Counted from the first letter of the stretch, positions 7,632 to 16,810 are shown. The stretch: 43,331 nucleotides of DNA from an uncultured Flammeovirgaceae bacterium (GCA_937884755.1 CAKZYJ010000174.1:1-43331); one strand, 5' to 3'. Numbers and translations: made by a program. Notes: generated from the letters alone by a model not told the origin.

Positions 7632-9602
7632 ATGTCCTGGGTTAGGATCATCTTTTTTCTGCTAATCGTATCTTCTGTACCTGCTTGGAGTCAGTCGGTT
7701 AAAAAGCTCCTGAAAAACGGCAACAAATACTACGAAAATGGTTTTTACGAAGAAGCTGTAGCTCAATATAAGCGAGCCGCCGAACTATCCCCTGACGATC
7801 TTACAATTCCTTACAAAATTGGGCTATCGTACTTAGAGAGTAAATATAAACATCGGGCACTTCCCTATTTGCAAGATGTGTATCAAAATACGCAAGACTC
7901 TACCTCTACCCTAGTATTTCACTTAGGCTTGGCGTATCAATACAACCATCAGTTTATAAAAGCCCTAGAATATTTTCATCATTACCGAAATAATTCTGAA
8001 AACACCTATCTGGTAGACCGACATATTAAGCAGTGCAACATCGGGATTGAGTACGTGAACAATCCGAAAAATGTCGAGATCAGTAATCTAAGTAAACTCA
8101 ATTCCGATAATCAGGATTATGCTCCACTCATTACTTCCGACGGAAAATCGTTGATTTTTACTTCTCGGCGCGAAGGCTCTACAGGAGGCAAAAAAGCCTA
8201 CGATAATAACTTTTATGAAGATATTTACATCGTAGAAAAGAAGAACGATACCTGGCTCAAACCAGAACAGATTAGCACGAACATTAATACCTACTACCAC
8301 GAATGTGGAGCAGCCATTTCGCCCGATGGTAAAACGTTGTTTATCTACGTAGACGAAGGCGATGGGGATATTTATTATTCAACTTTGACTGGCGATGAGT
8401 GGTCAGTTCCTTTGCCTTTAAACCAGTTTATTAATTCACCTTACCGGGAGCTATCGGTTTCCATTAATCAGGAAGGTGACGAACTGTATTTTTCCAGTAA
8501 TCGCCCCGGTGGCTACGGCGGGTTTGATATTTACGTTTCCAAAAAAGACCGAAAAGGGGCCTGGACTGAACCGGTAAATCTGGGTCCAAAAATCAATACT
8601 GAGTCTGATGAAGACGCTCCGTTTATCCATCCTACCGGAAAATCGTTGTTCTTTAGTTCAAAAGGACATATGGGTATGGGGGGGTACGATATTTTTCAAA
8701 GCCGTACTTACAAAGGTAAATGGACTACCCCAATCAACCTAGGTTACCCGATCAATACCGCTCAGGACGACATTTATTTCGTTACCTCGGCTGATAACGC
8801 CTTTGGCTACTACGCTACGGCCCGAGAAGACGGACTGGGTGGAAACGATCTCTACGTAATCAACTTAAAACCGGAGAAGAAACCAGAAGAACCGATAGCA
8901 GAAAGGGTAGAACCCGCTAAACAACTTACTTATTTCAGAGGTACGGTAACCGATGGTAGCAGCGGTAAGCCTATTTTTGCGGAACTGATCTTATCTAATA
9001 ACCGAAAAAACATCATTGTTGAGCGTCAGTATTCTGATCCAAACACCGGAACGTTTAGTATTGCTATTCCCGAAGGAGAAAATTTTGGTCTGATCGTAGA
9101 GGCTGAAGGATACCTGTTTTACTCAACCAACTTCGATGCCGAAAAACTTAAAAACAAAACTGAAATCAAACGTACGATTCGGCTAGATAAAGCTGAGGTA
9201 GGCTCGGTTACTATTCTTAAAAATATCTTCTTCGATACCGGTAAAGCCAGTATCAAACAGGAATCTATTTCGGAGCTTGACCGTATTCACGAATTGCTGA
9301 AAGCCAACCCTAATCTTAAAATCCAGATCAACGGCCACACAGATAACGTAGGTGAAGCTGATTACAATCAGAAGCTATCCGAGCAGAGAGCCCAGGCAGT
9401 TGCTAAATACCTGCTACAGTACGGTACTTCTGAGGCTCAGGTAGTGTCGAAAGGATTCGGAGAAACTCGCCCGTTAGTTTCTAATGATGATGAATTTGGG
9501 GGTCGGGAGATCAATCGCCGAACGGAAATAGAAATCCTCTCGGTACACGAAAAGATCGAAGAAAAAAAGAAGGGATTGTCCCTTCCTGACTTAACATTCT
9601 AA
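7632..9602 (+). CDS. PorE-like OmpA family protein (TPR, PD40 beta-propeller, carboxypeptidase-regulatory and OmpA domains)
   Basis: A 656-residue envelope protein. Order: signal peptide (residues 1-20, ending PAWSQ); TPR-type helices (about 21-120, e.g. KYYENGFYEEAVAQYKRA); a PD40/WD40-like propeller (about 149-410) with repeated blades such as GKSLIFTSRR, DELYFSSNRPGGYGG and GKSLFFSSKGHMGMGG; a carboxypeptidase-regulatory-like domain (about 434-515); and a C-terminal OmpA peptidoglycan-binding domain (about 524-640) with NIFFDTGKASI, INGHTDNVG and NRRTEIEIL. This is the domain order of PorE (PG1058), a T9SS envelope component that links to peptidoglycan. PorE is a lipoprotein, whereas this signal peptide has no lipobox cysteine, so it may be a paralogue rather than the true orthologue. 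ATG 7632 is chosen because the signal peptide follows it directly. Confidence 0.88.
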   Translation: MSWVRIIFFLLIVSSVPAWSQSVKKLLKNGNKYYENGFYEEAVAQYKRAAELSPDDLTIPYKIGLSYLESKYKHRALPYLQDVYQNTQDSTSTLVFHLGLAYQYNHQFIKALEYFHHYRNNSENTYLVDRHIKQCNIGIEYVNNPKNVEISNLSKLNSDNQDYAPLITSDGKSLIFTSRREGSTGGKKAYDNNFYEDIYIVEKKNDTWLKPEQISTNINTYYHECGAAISPDGKTLFIYVDEGDGDIYYSTLTGDEWSVPLPLNQFINSPYRELSVSINQEGDELYFSSNRPGGYGGFDIYVSKKDRKGAWTEPVNLGPKINTESDEDAPFIHPTGKSLFFSSKGHMGMGGYDIFQSRTYKGKWTTPINLGYPINTAQDDIYFVTSADNAFGYYATAREDGLGGNDLYVINLKPEKKPEEPIAERVEPAKQLTYFRGTVTDGSSGKPIFAELILSNNRKNIIVERQYSDPNTGTFSIAIPEGENFGLIVEAEGYLFYSTNFDAEKLKNKTEIKRTIRLDKAEVGSVTILKNIFFDTGKASIKQESISELDRIHELLKANPNLKIQINGHTDNVGEADYNQKLSEQRAQAVAKYLLQYGTSEAQVVSKGFGETRPLVSNDDEFGGREINRRTEIEILSVHEKIEEKKKGLSLPDLTF

Positions 9603-9672
9603 CTAATGAATAATGACTGATGATTAATGACTTCCTTTCACTAATTATCAATCATTATCCACTATTCATTAG
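9603..9672. terminator. Long imperfect hairpin between convergent genes
   Basis: The arms 9603-9630 and 9645-9672 are complementary at 22 of 28 positions, including a perfect outer 10 bases (CTAATGAATA/TATTCATTAG), around a 14-base loop. It fills the gap between the stops of the PorE-like gene and ahcY. It probably works as a two-way terminator or 3' stabiliser, although there is no T-tract. Confidence 0.4.
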
Positions 9673-9673
9673 T

Positions 9674-10978
9674 CTAGTAGCGGTAGTAATCGGGTTTGAA
9701 GGGACCGGTCGTCTCAACCCCAATGTACTCGGCTTGCTCTTTAGATAAAGATTCTAGCTCAACGCCGATTTTGGCGAGATGCAGTTCAGCTACTTTTTCG
9801 TCTAGGTGCTTAGGCAGCATGTACACCGCATTTTCGTATTTTTCGTAGAATTTCCAAAGCTCAATCTGAGCCAACACCTGGTTAGTAAAGGAGTTGGACA
9901 TTACGAATGACGGATGCCCGGTAGCTACACCTAAATTCACTAAGCGACCTTCAGCCAACAGGATGATTTCGTTTCCATTTGGCAGCTTATACAAATCAAC
10001 TTGCGGCTTAATCTCATCCCGATTAGCATTGGACTTTAGCCAGGCAACATCAATTTCATTATCGAAATGGCCGATGTTGCAAACAATAGCTTTGTCTTTC
10101 ATATTCTGAAAGTGTCGGTCCACCACGATGTCTTTATTACCAGTTGCGGTCACCACAATGTCAGCGCGAGGAATGGCATTATCCATTTTCTTCACTTCAA
10201 AGCCATCCATAGCAGCCTGAAGTGCACAGATGGGATCAATTTCCGTAACAATTACTCTAACTCCGGCCCCTCTTAACGACTGAGCGGAGCCTTTTCCTAC
10301 GTCACCGTATCCGGCTACTACGGCTACTTTCCCGGCCAGCATCACATCGGTTCCCCGTCGGATTGCATCAACCAGTGATTCTTTACAGCCGTATTTATTA
10401 TCGAACTTAGACTTGGTTACTGAGTCGTTAATATTAATGGCAGGCAAGGGAAGCGTTCCCTTCTTCATGCGCTCGTACAATCGGTGTACCCCAGTAGTGG
10501 TTTCTTCAGAGATTCCACGAATACCATCTACCATCTCTGGGTAACGATCAAGCACCATGTTCGTCAGGTCACCACCATCATCCAAGATCATATTCAGAGG
10601 CTGTTGGTCTTCGCCAAAAAAGAGCGTCTGCTCAATGCACCAGTCAAACTCCTCCTCAGTCATACCTTTCCAAGCAAACACTGGGATACCAGCATCAGCG
10701 ATTGCCGCCGCAGCGTGATCCTGTGTAGAAAAAATATTACAGGAAGACCACTGTACTTCAGCGCCTAATTCTATCAGGGTTTCAATGAGTACTGCTGTTT
10801 GAATCGTCATATGCAGGCAACCGGCAATACGAGCTCCGGCTAGCGGCTTATCGGTACCATATTCTTCCCGCAGCGACATCAGGCCCGGCATTTCAGCTTC
10901 AGCCAAGGTGATTTCTTTTCGTCCCCAGGCAGCTAGGGCCAGGTCTTTAACTTTGAAACGAGTCTGTTCTTCAACCAT
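9674..10978 (-). CDS. ahcY: Adenosylhomocysteinase (S-adenosyl-L-homocysteine hydrolase)
   Basis: A cytosolic 434-residue enzyme that splits S-adenosylhomocysteine reversibly into adenosine and homocysteine, removing the product inhibitor of methyltransferases. The substrate-binding part shows [16 protein letters not shown] (catalytic lysine and aspartate region). The NAD-binding Rossmann motif is [17 protein letters not shown], followed by [10 protein letters not shown], and the C-terminus is FKPDYYRY, as typical of the family. The ATG start is well placed, 20 bases after a predicted transcription start. It converges with the PorE-like gene and diverges from the DoxX gene. No riboswitch-like structure was recognised in its short leader. 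Confidence 0.97.
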   Translation of the reverse strand: MVEEQTRFKVKDLALAAWGRKEITLAEAEMPGLMSLREEYGTDKPLAGARIAGCLHMTIQTAVLIETLIELGAEVQWSSCNIFSTQDHAAAAIADAGIPVFAWKGMTEEEFDWCIEQTLFFGEDQQPLNMILDDGGDLTNMVLDRYPEMVDGIRGISEETTTGVHRLYERMKKGTLPLPAININDSVTKSKFDNKYGCKESLVDAIRRGTDVMLAGKVAVVAGYGDVGKGSAQSLRGAGVRVIVTEIDPICALQAAMDGFEVKKMDNAIPRADIVVTATGNKDIVVDRHFQNMKDKAIVCNIGHFDNEIDVAWLKSNANRDEIKPQVDLYKLPNGNEIILLAEGRLVNLGVATGHPSFVMSNSFTNQVLAQIELWKFYEKYENAVYMLPKHLDEKVAELHLAKIGVELESLSKEQAEYIGVETTGPFKPDYYRY

Positions 10979-11004
10979 AAGAGTATTTTATTAATAAACA
11001 GTCG

Positions 11005-11012
11005 CAAAATTA
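11005..11012 (-). promoter_or_regulatory. Candidate -7 box for ahcY
   Basis: On the minus strand this reads TAATTTTG, an exact TAnnTTTG match, 26 bases upstream of the ahcY ATG. The leader would be about 20 bases, too short for a riboswitch. Confidence 0.45.
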
Positions 11013-11086
11013 GCAACTTAACCCCAAATGCCGAAGCCTTGTTCCACTTCTCTTGTATAAATCAGCGTCAATACTGACAGATATCA

Positions 11087-11108
11087 TTTTTTTTTGACCA
11101 TTTTTTTT
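11087..11108. other. Paired T-tracts in the ahcY-DoxX divergent gap
   Basis: Runs of nine T (11087-11095) and eight T (11101-11108) are separated by GACCA. They lie 39 bases upstream of the DoxX ATG. This could be an AT-rich upstream promoter element. No hairpin precedes it, so it does not look like a terminator. Confidence 0.25.
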
Positions 11109-11146
11109 CGAAATTGAAAGTATTACTATTACCAACCACCTATATC

Positions 11147-11686
11147 ATGAAGACACTATCTCAAAATTACTCTCCTACTCAGCGGAATTTACTGGTTCTG
11201 CTGCGAGTACTTATTGGATGGCACTTTCTTTACGAAGGAATTGTCAAGCTCTACAACCCTAGCTGGTCAGCGGCAGGTTATCTCAACGATTCGGGCGGCT
11301 TTCTGGCTCCGATATTTCAATCGCTAGCCTCCAGCGCTACTTGGGTTCCCATCATCGATTTTCTGAACACCTGGGGACTGATCGCGGTGGGGCTGGGACT
11401 CCTGCTGGGACTATTTACCCGCGTTGCCCTAGTAGGTGGTATGGCACTTCTGGGACTCTATTATCTTTCTCATCCTCCGTTTATTGGTGCCGAATACGCG
11501 CTGCCCAGCGAAGGCAGTTACCTTTGGGTGAATAAAAATCTCATTGAGTTATTCGCTATGGCGGTGCTCTTTGTCTTCCCAACCAGTCACCTGATCGGGT
11601 TAGATAGACTACTTCAATTTAGGGGCAAGAAGCAAATTGAACCTACCACCGAGCGGAGAAAAGTGCCCACTACCGTCCCCGCCTAA
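11147..11686 (+). CDS. DoxX family membrane protein
   Basis: A 179-residue integral membrane protein with about four hydrophobic segments. The first holds the DoxX signature (LLVLLRVLIGWHFLYEGIVK), then WVPIIDFLNTWGLIAVGLGL, ALVGGMALLGLYYLSHPP and LIELFAMAVLFVFPTSHL. The family includes the DoxD subunit of archaeal thiosulfate:quinone oxidoreductase, but most bacterial members have no assigned reaction. ATG 11147 is preferred over the TTG 11 codons upstream, since homology begins at the ATG. It is 32 bases upstream of a Gfo/Idh/MocA oxidoreductase, a pairing common in Bacteroidota, so the two probably act together, perhaps with DoxX as a membrane electron-transfer partner (inference). Confidence 0.85.
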   Translation: MKTLSQNYSPTQRNLLVLLRVLIGWHFLYEGIVKLYNPSWSAAGYLNDSGGFLAPIFQSLASSATWVPIIDFLNTWGLIAVGLGLLLGLFTRVALVGGMALLGLYYLSHPPFIGAEYALPSEGSYLWVNKNLIELFAMAVLFVFPTSHLIGLDRLLQFRGKKQIEPTTERRKVPTTVPA

Positions 11687-11718
11687 TCCTCTATTTCCAC
11701 TACTAAAGATCATTACCT

Positions 11719-13320
11719 ATGAATACTGATGATAATACCCCCCATTCTAGCGGCATCACCCGCCGAGATAGTTTAAAAGGGATAGCAGCCGTTCCGGTGG
11801 AGGGCGGATTCGTGTTTGGTGCTTCGGCTAAACAGAGTTACGATAAAGAGGTCAAAGAAGAAATCCTCAAAGAGCTGAATATTCAAGCCTCGTTGCCCCC
11901 AGCTACCGGTTCTATGGCGGGTGAGCCTATTCGTTTAGGCATTATTGGCTTTGGTATCCGAGGCGAACAATTGGTACGGGCTTCCGGATTTGCTACTCCC
12001 GAATGGCTACAGCGAATGCAGGATGCAGCCCTGAAAAATAAAAACGATACCCGCTTAAAGGATTTTCTGGAACAGGAAAGCCTCAACATTCAATATACCG
12101 GAGTATGCGATTTGTTTGATGTTCGGGCTGAAAATGCAATGGCTGCGGTAAAAACCGATAATAATACTCCGAAACGCTTCCAAAATTACGAAGATATGCT
12201 GGCCAGCCCTGATATTGACGGGGTAATTAATGCTACCACCGATCATTGGCAAGCTCCTCTTGCTAATGCGGCGGCCAAAGCCGGTAAGCACGTCTACGTG
12301 GAGAAGTGTATGACGCACAAAATACCTGAGACTTACGAACTATACGATGCGGTTACCCAGTCAGATATTGTCTTTCAGGTAGGCCATCAACACCGACAGA
12401 CGCAGAGTTTCCTTACCGCTCAGGATGCCATTAAAAAGAACGTATTAGGCCATGTGTCGCTTATTCAAGCCTCTACCAACCGAAATTCGGATAACGGTGC
12501 CTGGCAGTATAACATACACGATGAGGCCAGCCCTTCTACTATTGATTGGGAGCAGTTTTTGGGTCCGGCGCCCAGCATTCCTTTTAATAAAGAGCACTTC
12601 TTCCGCTGGCGTAAGTGGTGGGCCTACGGAACCGGCTTATCCGGTGACTTGCTTACCCACGACTACGACCGAGTTAATTGTCTCTTGGACATGGGAATTC
12701 CTCAGTATGTAATGGCTACCGGGGGAGTATATACCCACAAAGACGGACGCGAAGTGCCAGATGTATTTCAAGTGACGATGGAGTATCCTGATTACTCTAC
12801 TGGCTCTACCCAGGAACCCGGTAAAGAACAAGGCATGACTTTCTTGTATAGTGCCTCACTAGGTAATCAGTTTCATCGACCTACCTTACTGATGGGACAC
12901 GATGCAACCATGGAATTAGGTAATAACCTAACTATCTACGCTGATCCTCGCTCAACTCGCTACCAGGATATGCTGGAAGATGATACAATTGACCCTAGCG
13001 TACCGCTTTACGCCTACAGTCCAGGGGCAAAAGGGGTGGACGGCGTGACGTCGGCCACTGCCAAATACTTTGCTGATAAAGGATTACTGTACACGTATCG
13101 AGATGGGAAACGGGTTGATTCTACTTACCTCCACATCCGTGAATGGCTAAGTTGTATCCGCCACGGCGGCCAGCCTAGTTGTGGTATTGAGGAAGGGTTC
13201 GAAGAAGCTATCTCAGCCCATATGGCTACATTGTCTTACAAAACTGGCCAACGGATTGAGTGGGACCCAGTAGCCCGAAGGGTACTCAATTTAGAAGAAA
13301 CTACTATTGCAGCGACCTAA
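11719..13320 (+). CDS. Gfo/Idh/MocA family oxidoreductase with Tat-like signal
   Basis: A 533-residue NAD(P)-dependent sugar oxidoreductase-like protein. Near the N-terminus TRRDSLKG is a twin-arginine motif of the kind found on exported Bacteroidota members. The following segment IAAVPVEGGFVFGAS contains a glutamate that weakens the hydrophobic core. The Rossmann domain shows LGIIGFGIRGEQL, and the usual EKP catalytic segment appears as VEKCMTHKIPE. The C-terminal part has DLLTHDYDRVNCLLDMGIP. The substrate is not known; exported relatives act on sugars or sugar derivatives. It follows the DoxX gene in one operon and is closed by the terminator at 13333-13358. Confidence 0.88.
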   Translation: MNTDDNTPHSSGITRRDSLKGIAAVPVEGGFVFGASAKQSYDKEVKEEILKELNIQASLPPATGSMAGEPIRLGIIGFGIRGEQLVRASGFATPEWLQRMQDAALKNKNDTRLKDFLEQESLNIQYTGVCDLFDVRAENAMAAVKTDNNTPKRFQNYEDMLASPDIDGVINATTDHWQAPLANAAAKAGKHVYVEKCMTHKIPETYELYDAVTQSDIVFQVGHQHRQTQSFLTAQDAIKKNVLGHVSLIQASTNRNSDNGAWQYNIHDEASPSTIDWEQFLGPAPSIPFNKEHFFRWRKWWAYGTGLSGDLLTHDYDRVNCLLDMGIPQYVMATGGVYTHKDGREVPDVFQVTMEYPDYSTGSTQEPGKEQGMTFLYSASLGNQFHRPTLLMGHDATMELGNNLTIYADPRSTRYQDMLEDDTIDPSVPLYAYSPGAKGVDGVTSATAKYFADKGLLYTYRDGKRVDSTYLHIREWLSCIRHGGQPSCGIEEGFEEAISAHMATLSYKTGQRIEWDPVARRVLNLEETTIAAT

Positions 13321-13332
13321 AACAGCCGAAAG

Positions 13333-13358
13333 AGCCGGACTTAGTTCCGGCTTTTTTT
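13333..13358 (+). terminator. Rho-independent terminator after the oxidoreductase
   Basis: AGCCGGA (13333-13339) pairs with TCCGGCT (13346-13352) around a 6-base loop, with seven T residues at 13352-13358. The T-tract reaches into the stop codon of the convergent birA gene. Confidence 0.85.
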
Positions 13359-14115
13359 ATTCCCAATGATAGACTATTTCCTGAAAATTATAGCGAAGAA
13401 CTTCATTCTCAACCCGAATCATTAACCTACCGCTACTATCTACCCCTATAATCATCCCACTAAACTTTTCGTTGTTATCTGAAAAGATTCTCAACTCATC
13501 TTTTCCGAGCAAATAACTCTCATAGTCGGACTTGATACTAACATAGTCTTGCGAAAGTAGTTGTTGGTAGCGGCTTTCCATGCGTACTAGTACGAGATTA
13601 AGTATCTCCCCCCGGGAGAATTGCTGATCAATTTCTTTCGCTAGAGAAGTAGCTCGAGGTGCACAAAACTCTTGCTGGTTTACGTTTATTCCCATTCCAA
13701 TCACTGAGGTATGAATTTTATCGGCCATTAAGCTGTTCTGAATGAGAATTCCGACTAGTTTTCTATCCTGGATAAAAATATCATTGGGCCATTTAATCAA
13801 AACTAAATCCGATAAAAAGTGCTGGATTGCTTCCCGAATAGCTAAAGAAACCGCCATATTTAAGTAAAATTGTTGACTAACCGACCACTGGGGATATACA
13901 ATTAAGGAGGCAGCAATATTCTGTCCTGCTTCAGATTCCCAACTTTTGTTCTGTTGCCCCCGACCAGCCACTTGATGATCCGTCCAAACCAAAGCACCGT
14001 GTTCAGCTTGTTTATCCCGGATCAGTTGAGAGGCAATTTGATTGGTAGAACCGCAGCTAGGATAGTAGAATAACTGTTTGCCAAATTGGGTCGTTGTTAA
14101 AGATAATGATTCCAA
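13357..14115 (-). CDS. birA: Biotin-[acetyl-CoA-carboxylase] ligase (no DNA-binding domain)
   Basis: A cytosolic ligase of 252 residues that joins biotin to the lysine of carboxyl-carrier proteins through biotinyl-AMP. It shows PSCGSTNQIASQL at the N-terminus, QVAGRGQQNKSW (biotin/AMP-binding GRGxxxxxW loop), IKWPNDIFI (the KWPND motif with catalytic lysine) and KLVGILIQN. It lacks the N-terminal helix-turn-helix of the E. coli type, so it is catalytic only. No ATG is available at the N-terminus. TTG at 14115 is assumed; an ATT one codon upstream is the only other close option before a stop. It diverges from rsfS across about 50 bases. Confidence 0.93.
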   Translation of the reverse strand: MESLSLTTTQFGKQLFYYPSCGSTNQIASQLIRDKQAEHGALVWTDHQVAGRGQQNKSWESEAGQNIAASLIVYPQWSVSQQFYLNMAVSLAIREAIQHFLSDLVLIKWPNDIFIQDRKLVGILIQNSLMADKIHTSVIGMGINVNQQEFCAPRATSLAKEIDQQFSRGEILNLVLVRMESRYQQLLSQDYVSIKSDYESYLLGKDELRIFSDNNEKFSGMIIGVDSSGRLMIRVENEVLRYNFQEIVYHWE

Positions 14116-14166
14116 AATAGAATATTTAAATTGTAAATTCGTCTAAATAAAACGAACGATAACTGA

Positions 14167-14538
14167 ATGAATTCAAAGGGACTAAGTGATCTGATTGTGT
14201 TTGGTATGCAGGAGAAGAAAGCCGAAGATATTGTAATACTGGATTTAAGAAAAGTAAAAACCGCAGTAGCCGATTTCTTTGTCATCTGTTCCGGTAATTC
14301 CGACACCCAACTTGACGCTATTGCTGATTCGGTAGAAAAAGAAGTAAAACAACGCTCAGGCGATTTTCCCTGGCACCGCGAGGGAAAAGAAAACCGAGAG
14401 TGGATCCTATTAGACTATGTATCAGTAGTGGCTCATATTTTCAAGCGCGACCGCCGGGAGTTTTATGCCTTAGAAGAACTTTGGGGAGATGCAAAAATAA
14501 CCTCAGTTGATTCTGGCGCCTCCGTCAAAACTTTGTAA
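14167..14538 (+). CDS. rsfS: Ribosome silencing factor RsfS (Iojap/DUF143 family)
   Basis: A 123-residue protein that binds ribosomal protein L14 on the 50S subunit and blocks 30S joining when nutrients are low. Family motifs: KKAEDIVILDLRKV, ADFFVICSGNSDTQLDAIAD, EGKENREWILLDYVSVVAHIF and EFYALEELWGDA. Length is normal. The order birA (divergent), rsfS, ftsH is common in Bacteroidota. A one-mismatch -7 box (TAAATTCG) lies at 14134-14141. Confidence 0.96.
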   Translation: MNSKGLSDLIVFGMQEKKAEDIVILDLRKVKTAVADFFVICSGNSDTQLDAIADSVEKEVKQRSGDFPWHREGKENREWILLDYVSVVAHIFKRDRREFYALEELWGDAKITSVDSGASVKTL

Positions 14539-14555
14539 GAAAGAGTTACGTTCAT

Positions 14556-14622
14556 AGTTAAGTTTAACTAAATTGCATTTTATACACTATGCGGCTATCT
14601 ATTGCTAAAAGTTTGATAGCAA
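14556..14622. repeat. Two short inverted repeats in the ftsH leader
   Basis: AGTTAA-GT-TTAACT is a perfect palindrome at 14556-14569, and TTGCTA (14602-14607) pairs with TAGCAA (14617-14622). Both lie in the 114-base gap before ftsH. They may be an operator and a leader hairpin, but the function is unknown. Confidence 0.3.
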
Positions 14623-14635
14623 AGAGACGTATATT

Positions 14636-14640
14636 AGGAG
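14636..14640 (+). promoter_or_regulatory. Shine-Dalgarno-like AGGAG before ftsH
   Basis: AGGAG ends 12 bases before the ATG of ftsH, a little farther than ideal. Such sites are scarce in this window, as is usual in Bacteroidota, so this one stands out. Confidence 0.35.
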
Positions 14641-14652
14641 ATTAACATATAA

Positions 14653-16737
14653 ATGGCAGATTCTAAGAAGAAAAAAATGATGCCGAAGCCCCCGCAACGG
14701 CCCAATTACCAAATATGGATTATTGTAACCCTATTGGCACTGATCTTAGGGGTTACTTATTTCAACAAAAGTAATTCGACCATTGATATTACTCAACGCC
14801 GCTTTGATCGGATGTTGAGTGAAGGCGATGTACGAGAAGTTACGTTGGTATCCAACCAAAATTTGGTAGAGATTACGCTAAAGCAGGAAGCCCTGCAACA
14901 GCCACAGTACCGTAACGAACTGGAAGAGCGCAGCCCGCTTTCGCCGGTAGCTTCTGGCCCTCATTACAAGCTAAAAATAGCAAATCCTGAGATTTTTGAT
15001 AAAAACTTTGAGAAGGCTCAAGAGGGTGTTGACGAAAGTGATCGTATCGGCTACCAGGTAGAAGAACGATCCGATATAACTAGTTTCCTATTAAACTGGG
15101 GATTCCTGTTTCTGATTTTGTTTGGATTCTGGTTCCTAATGCGCCGGATGGCCGGTGGTGGCGGACCCGGTGGACAGATATTTAATATTGGTAAGTCCCG
15201 AGCAGCCCTATTTGATGCTGAAAACAAGGTAAACGTTACCTTCGACAATGTGGCAGGACTGGATGAGGCTAAAGAAGAAGTACGGGAGATTGTAGATTTC
15301 TTAAAGAACCCATCCAAGTATACCAATCTGGGAGGTAAAATTCCTAAGGGTGCCTTACTAATCGGTACACCCGGAACTGGTAAAACCTTACTAGCCAAAG
15401 CCGTAGCGGGAGAAGCTGGTGTTCCTTTCTTTTCCTTATCTGGATCAGACTTTGTAGAAATGTTCGTTGGGGTAGGTGCTGCCCGGGTACGCGACCTTTT
15501 CAAACAAGCAAAAGAAAAAGCACCCTGTATTATCTTCATTGATGAGATTGACGCGGTAGGTCGAGCCAGGGGAAAAGGAGCTATGCCCGGTTCTAACGAT
15601 GAGCGGGAAAACACCCTAAACTCGCTACTCGCCGAGATGGATGGTTTTTCTACTGACTCGGGAGTAATTATTCTTGCGGCAACCAACCGCCCCGATGTGC
15701 TCGACTCAGCACTCTTACGACCCGGACGTTTCGACCGTCAGATTGCAATTGATAAACCAGATATTGTTGGCCGTGAGGCTATCTTCAAGGTTCATTTGAA
15801 ACCCCTGAAAATTTCTAAGGAAGTAGCCCCTAAAAAGTTAGCGGCCCAAACTCCCGGATTTGCCGGGGCTGAAATCGCCAATATCTGTAACGAAGCCGCC
15901 CTGATTGCTGCTCGTAAAAACAAGAAGGTGATTGAGCCCAAAGATTTTCAGGATGCTATTGACCGGGTGATTGGTGGTTTGGAGAAGAAAAACAAGATTA
16001 TTTCTCCGGAAGAGAAAGAAATAGTAGCTTTTCATGAAGCTGGACACGCCATAGCCGGATGGTTCCTGGAACACGCTGATCCTTTAGTAAAGGTGAGTAT
16101 CGTACCCCGTGGAGTAGCGGCCCTTGGTTACGCACAGTATCTGCCAAAAGAGCAATTCCTGTACCGTACTGAGCAGATGCTAGACCAGATGTGTATGGCC
16201 CTAGGTGGCCGGGCGGCCGAAGAAGTGGTGTTTGACAAAATCTCAACCGGTGCTCAGAACGATCTGGAGCGTATTACTAAAATGGCCTACAGCATGGTTA
16301 CCGTATACGGTATGAATGAGAAGTTGGGCAATGTATCGTTCTACGATTCTCAGCAGCCTGACTATAACTTTACCAAGCCTTATTCAGAAGCCACGGCTCA
16401 AACGATTGACGAGGAAGTGCGCAAGCTAATCACCCAGGCCTATGAACGTACCAAGCAACTTTTGATCGACAAGCGAGAGCAACTGGATACATTGGCCAAG
16501 GAATTGTTAGACAAAGAGATATTATTCCAGAATGATTTAGAGCGATTAATTGGGAAACGACCATTTAGCCGTCCAACGCACTATCAGGAGTATACGCAGG
16601 GTAGCGATTCTGACAAAAAGGAAGCGGCTGAGAACGACGAAAAGCAGGAGCCTTCTGCAAACGGTTCTGAGGCTAAGTCTGATGCAGACACCACACCGGT
16701 AGAGGAGCACTCAACCACCGAAAAGGAAAATCCATAA
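14653..16737 (+). CDS. ftsH: ATP-dependent zinc metalloprotease FtsH
   Basis: A 694-residue membrane AAA+ protease that degrades misfolded membrane proteins and, in many Gram-negatives, LpxC. TM1 is at about 21-37, a periplasmic domain at about 40-143 and TM2 at about 144-163. The AAA module has Walker A GTPGTGKT (238-245), Walker B IIFIDE (D297/E298) and arginine fingers in LLRPGRFDR (R356, R359). The protease has HEAGH (461-465) and a third zinc ligand D537 in GAQNDLER. Walker A has threonine at 239 where most FtsH proteins have proline. The C-terminal tail (about 645-694) is acidic and low in complexity. A strong terminator follows at once. lpxH, another lipid A gene, lies just downstream. 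Confidence 0.98.
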   Translation: MADSKKKKMMPKPPQRPNYQIWIIVTLLALILGVTYFNKSNSTIDITQRRFDRMLSEGDVREVTLVSNQNLVEITLKQEALQQPQYRNELEERSPLSPVASGPHYKLKIANPEIFDKNFEKAQEGVDESDRIGYQVEERSDITSFLLNWGFLFLILFGFWFLMRRMAGGGGPGGQIFNIGKSRAALFDAENKVNVTFDNVAGLDEAKEEVREIVDFLKNPSKYTNLGGKIPKGALLIGTPGTGKTLLAKAVAGEAGVPFFSLSGSDFVEMFVGVGAARVRDLFKQAKEKAPCIIFIDEIDAVGRARGKGAMPGSNDERENTLNSLLAEMDGFSTDSGVIILAATNRPDVLDSALLRPGRFDRQIAIDKPDIVGREAIFKVHLKPLKISKEVAPKKLAAQTPGFAGAEIANICNEAALIAARKNKKVIEPKDFQDAIDRVIGGLEKKNKIISPEEKEIVAFHEAGHAIAGWFLEHADPLVKVSIVPRGVAALGYAQYLPKEQFLYRTEQMLDQMCMALGGRAAEEVVFDKISTGAQNDLERITKMAYSMVTVYGMNEKLGNVSFYDSQQPDYNFTKPYSEATAQTIDEEVRKLITQAYERTKQLLIDKREQLDTLAKELLDKEILFQNDLERLIGKRPFSRPTHYQEYTQGSDSDKKEAAENDEKQEPSANGSEAKSDADTTPVEEHSTTEKENP

Positions 16738-16756
16738 TTTGAGCTTAATATAAGTG

Positions 16757-16782
16757 AAGGGCTGTATTTCAGCCCTTTTTTT
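16757..16782 (+). terminator. Rho-independent terminator after ftsH
   Basis: AAGGGCTG (16757-16764) pairs perfectly with CAGCCCTT (16770-16777) around the loop TATTT, followed by a T-run to 16782. It excludes any lpxH start inside this stretch. Confidence 0.92.
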
Positions 16783-16794
16783 ATGCCATTTGCT

Positions 16795-16802
16795 TACTTT
16801 TG
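16795..16802 (+). promoter_or_regulatory. Candidate -7 box for lpxH
   Basis: TACTTTTG matches TAnnTTTG exactly and ends 8 bases before the lpxH ATG. Transcription would start almost at the start codon, so the mRNA may be leaderless or nearly so. No good -33 TTG is seen; the ftsH terminator fills that space. Confidence 0.4.
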
Positions 16803-16810
16803 CCTCCGAT

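Noticed and set aside
10484-10768. 94-codon frame antisense to ahcY
   Set aside because: A shadow of a highly conserved gene, with no promoter or motif of its own.
10979-11146. SAH or SAM riboswitch upstream of ahcY
   Set aside because: The predicted leader is only about 20 bases and no conserved riboswitch core was found in the gap.
15051-15686. 211-codon frame antisense to ftsH
   Set aside because: It lies wholly opposite the conserved AAA domain of ftsH and its translation is Ser/Pro/Arg-rich with no family motif. It is a shadow frame.
16754-16810. Longer lpxH start at GTG 16754
   Set aside because: This start falls inside the ftsH terminator and precedes the -7 box; the encoded residues do not resemble the family N-terminus.
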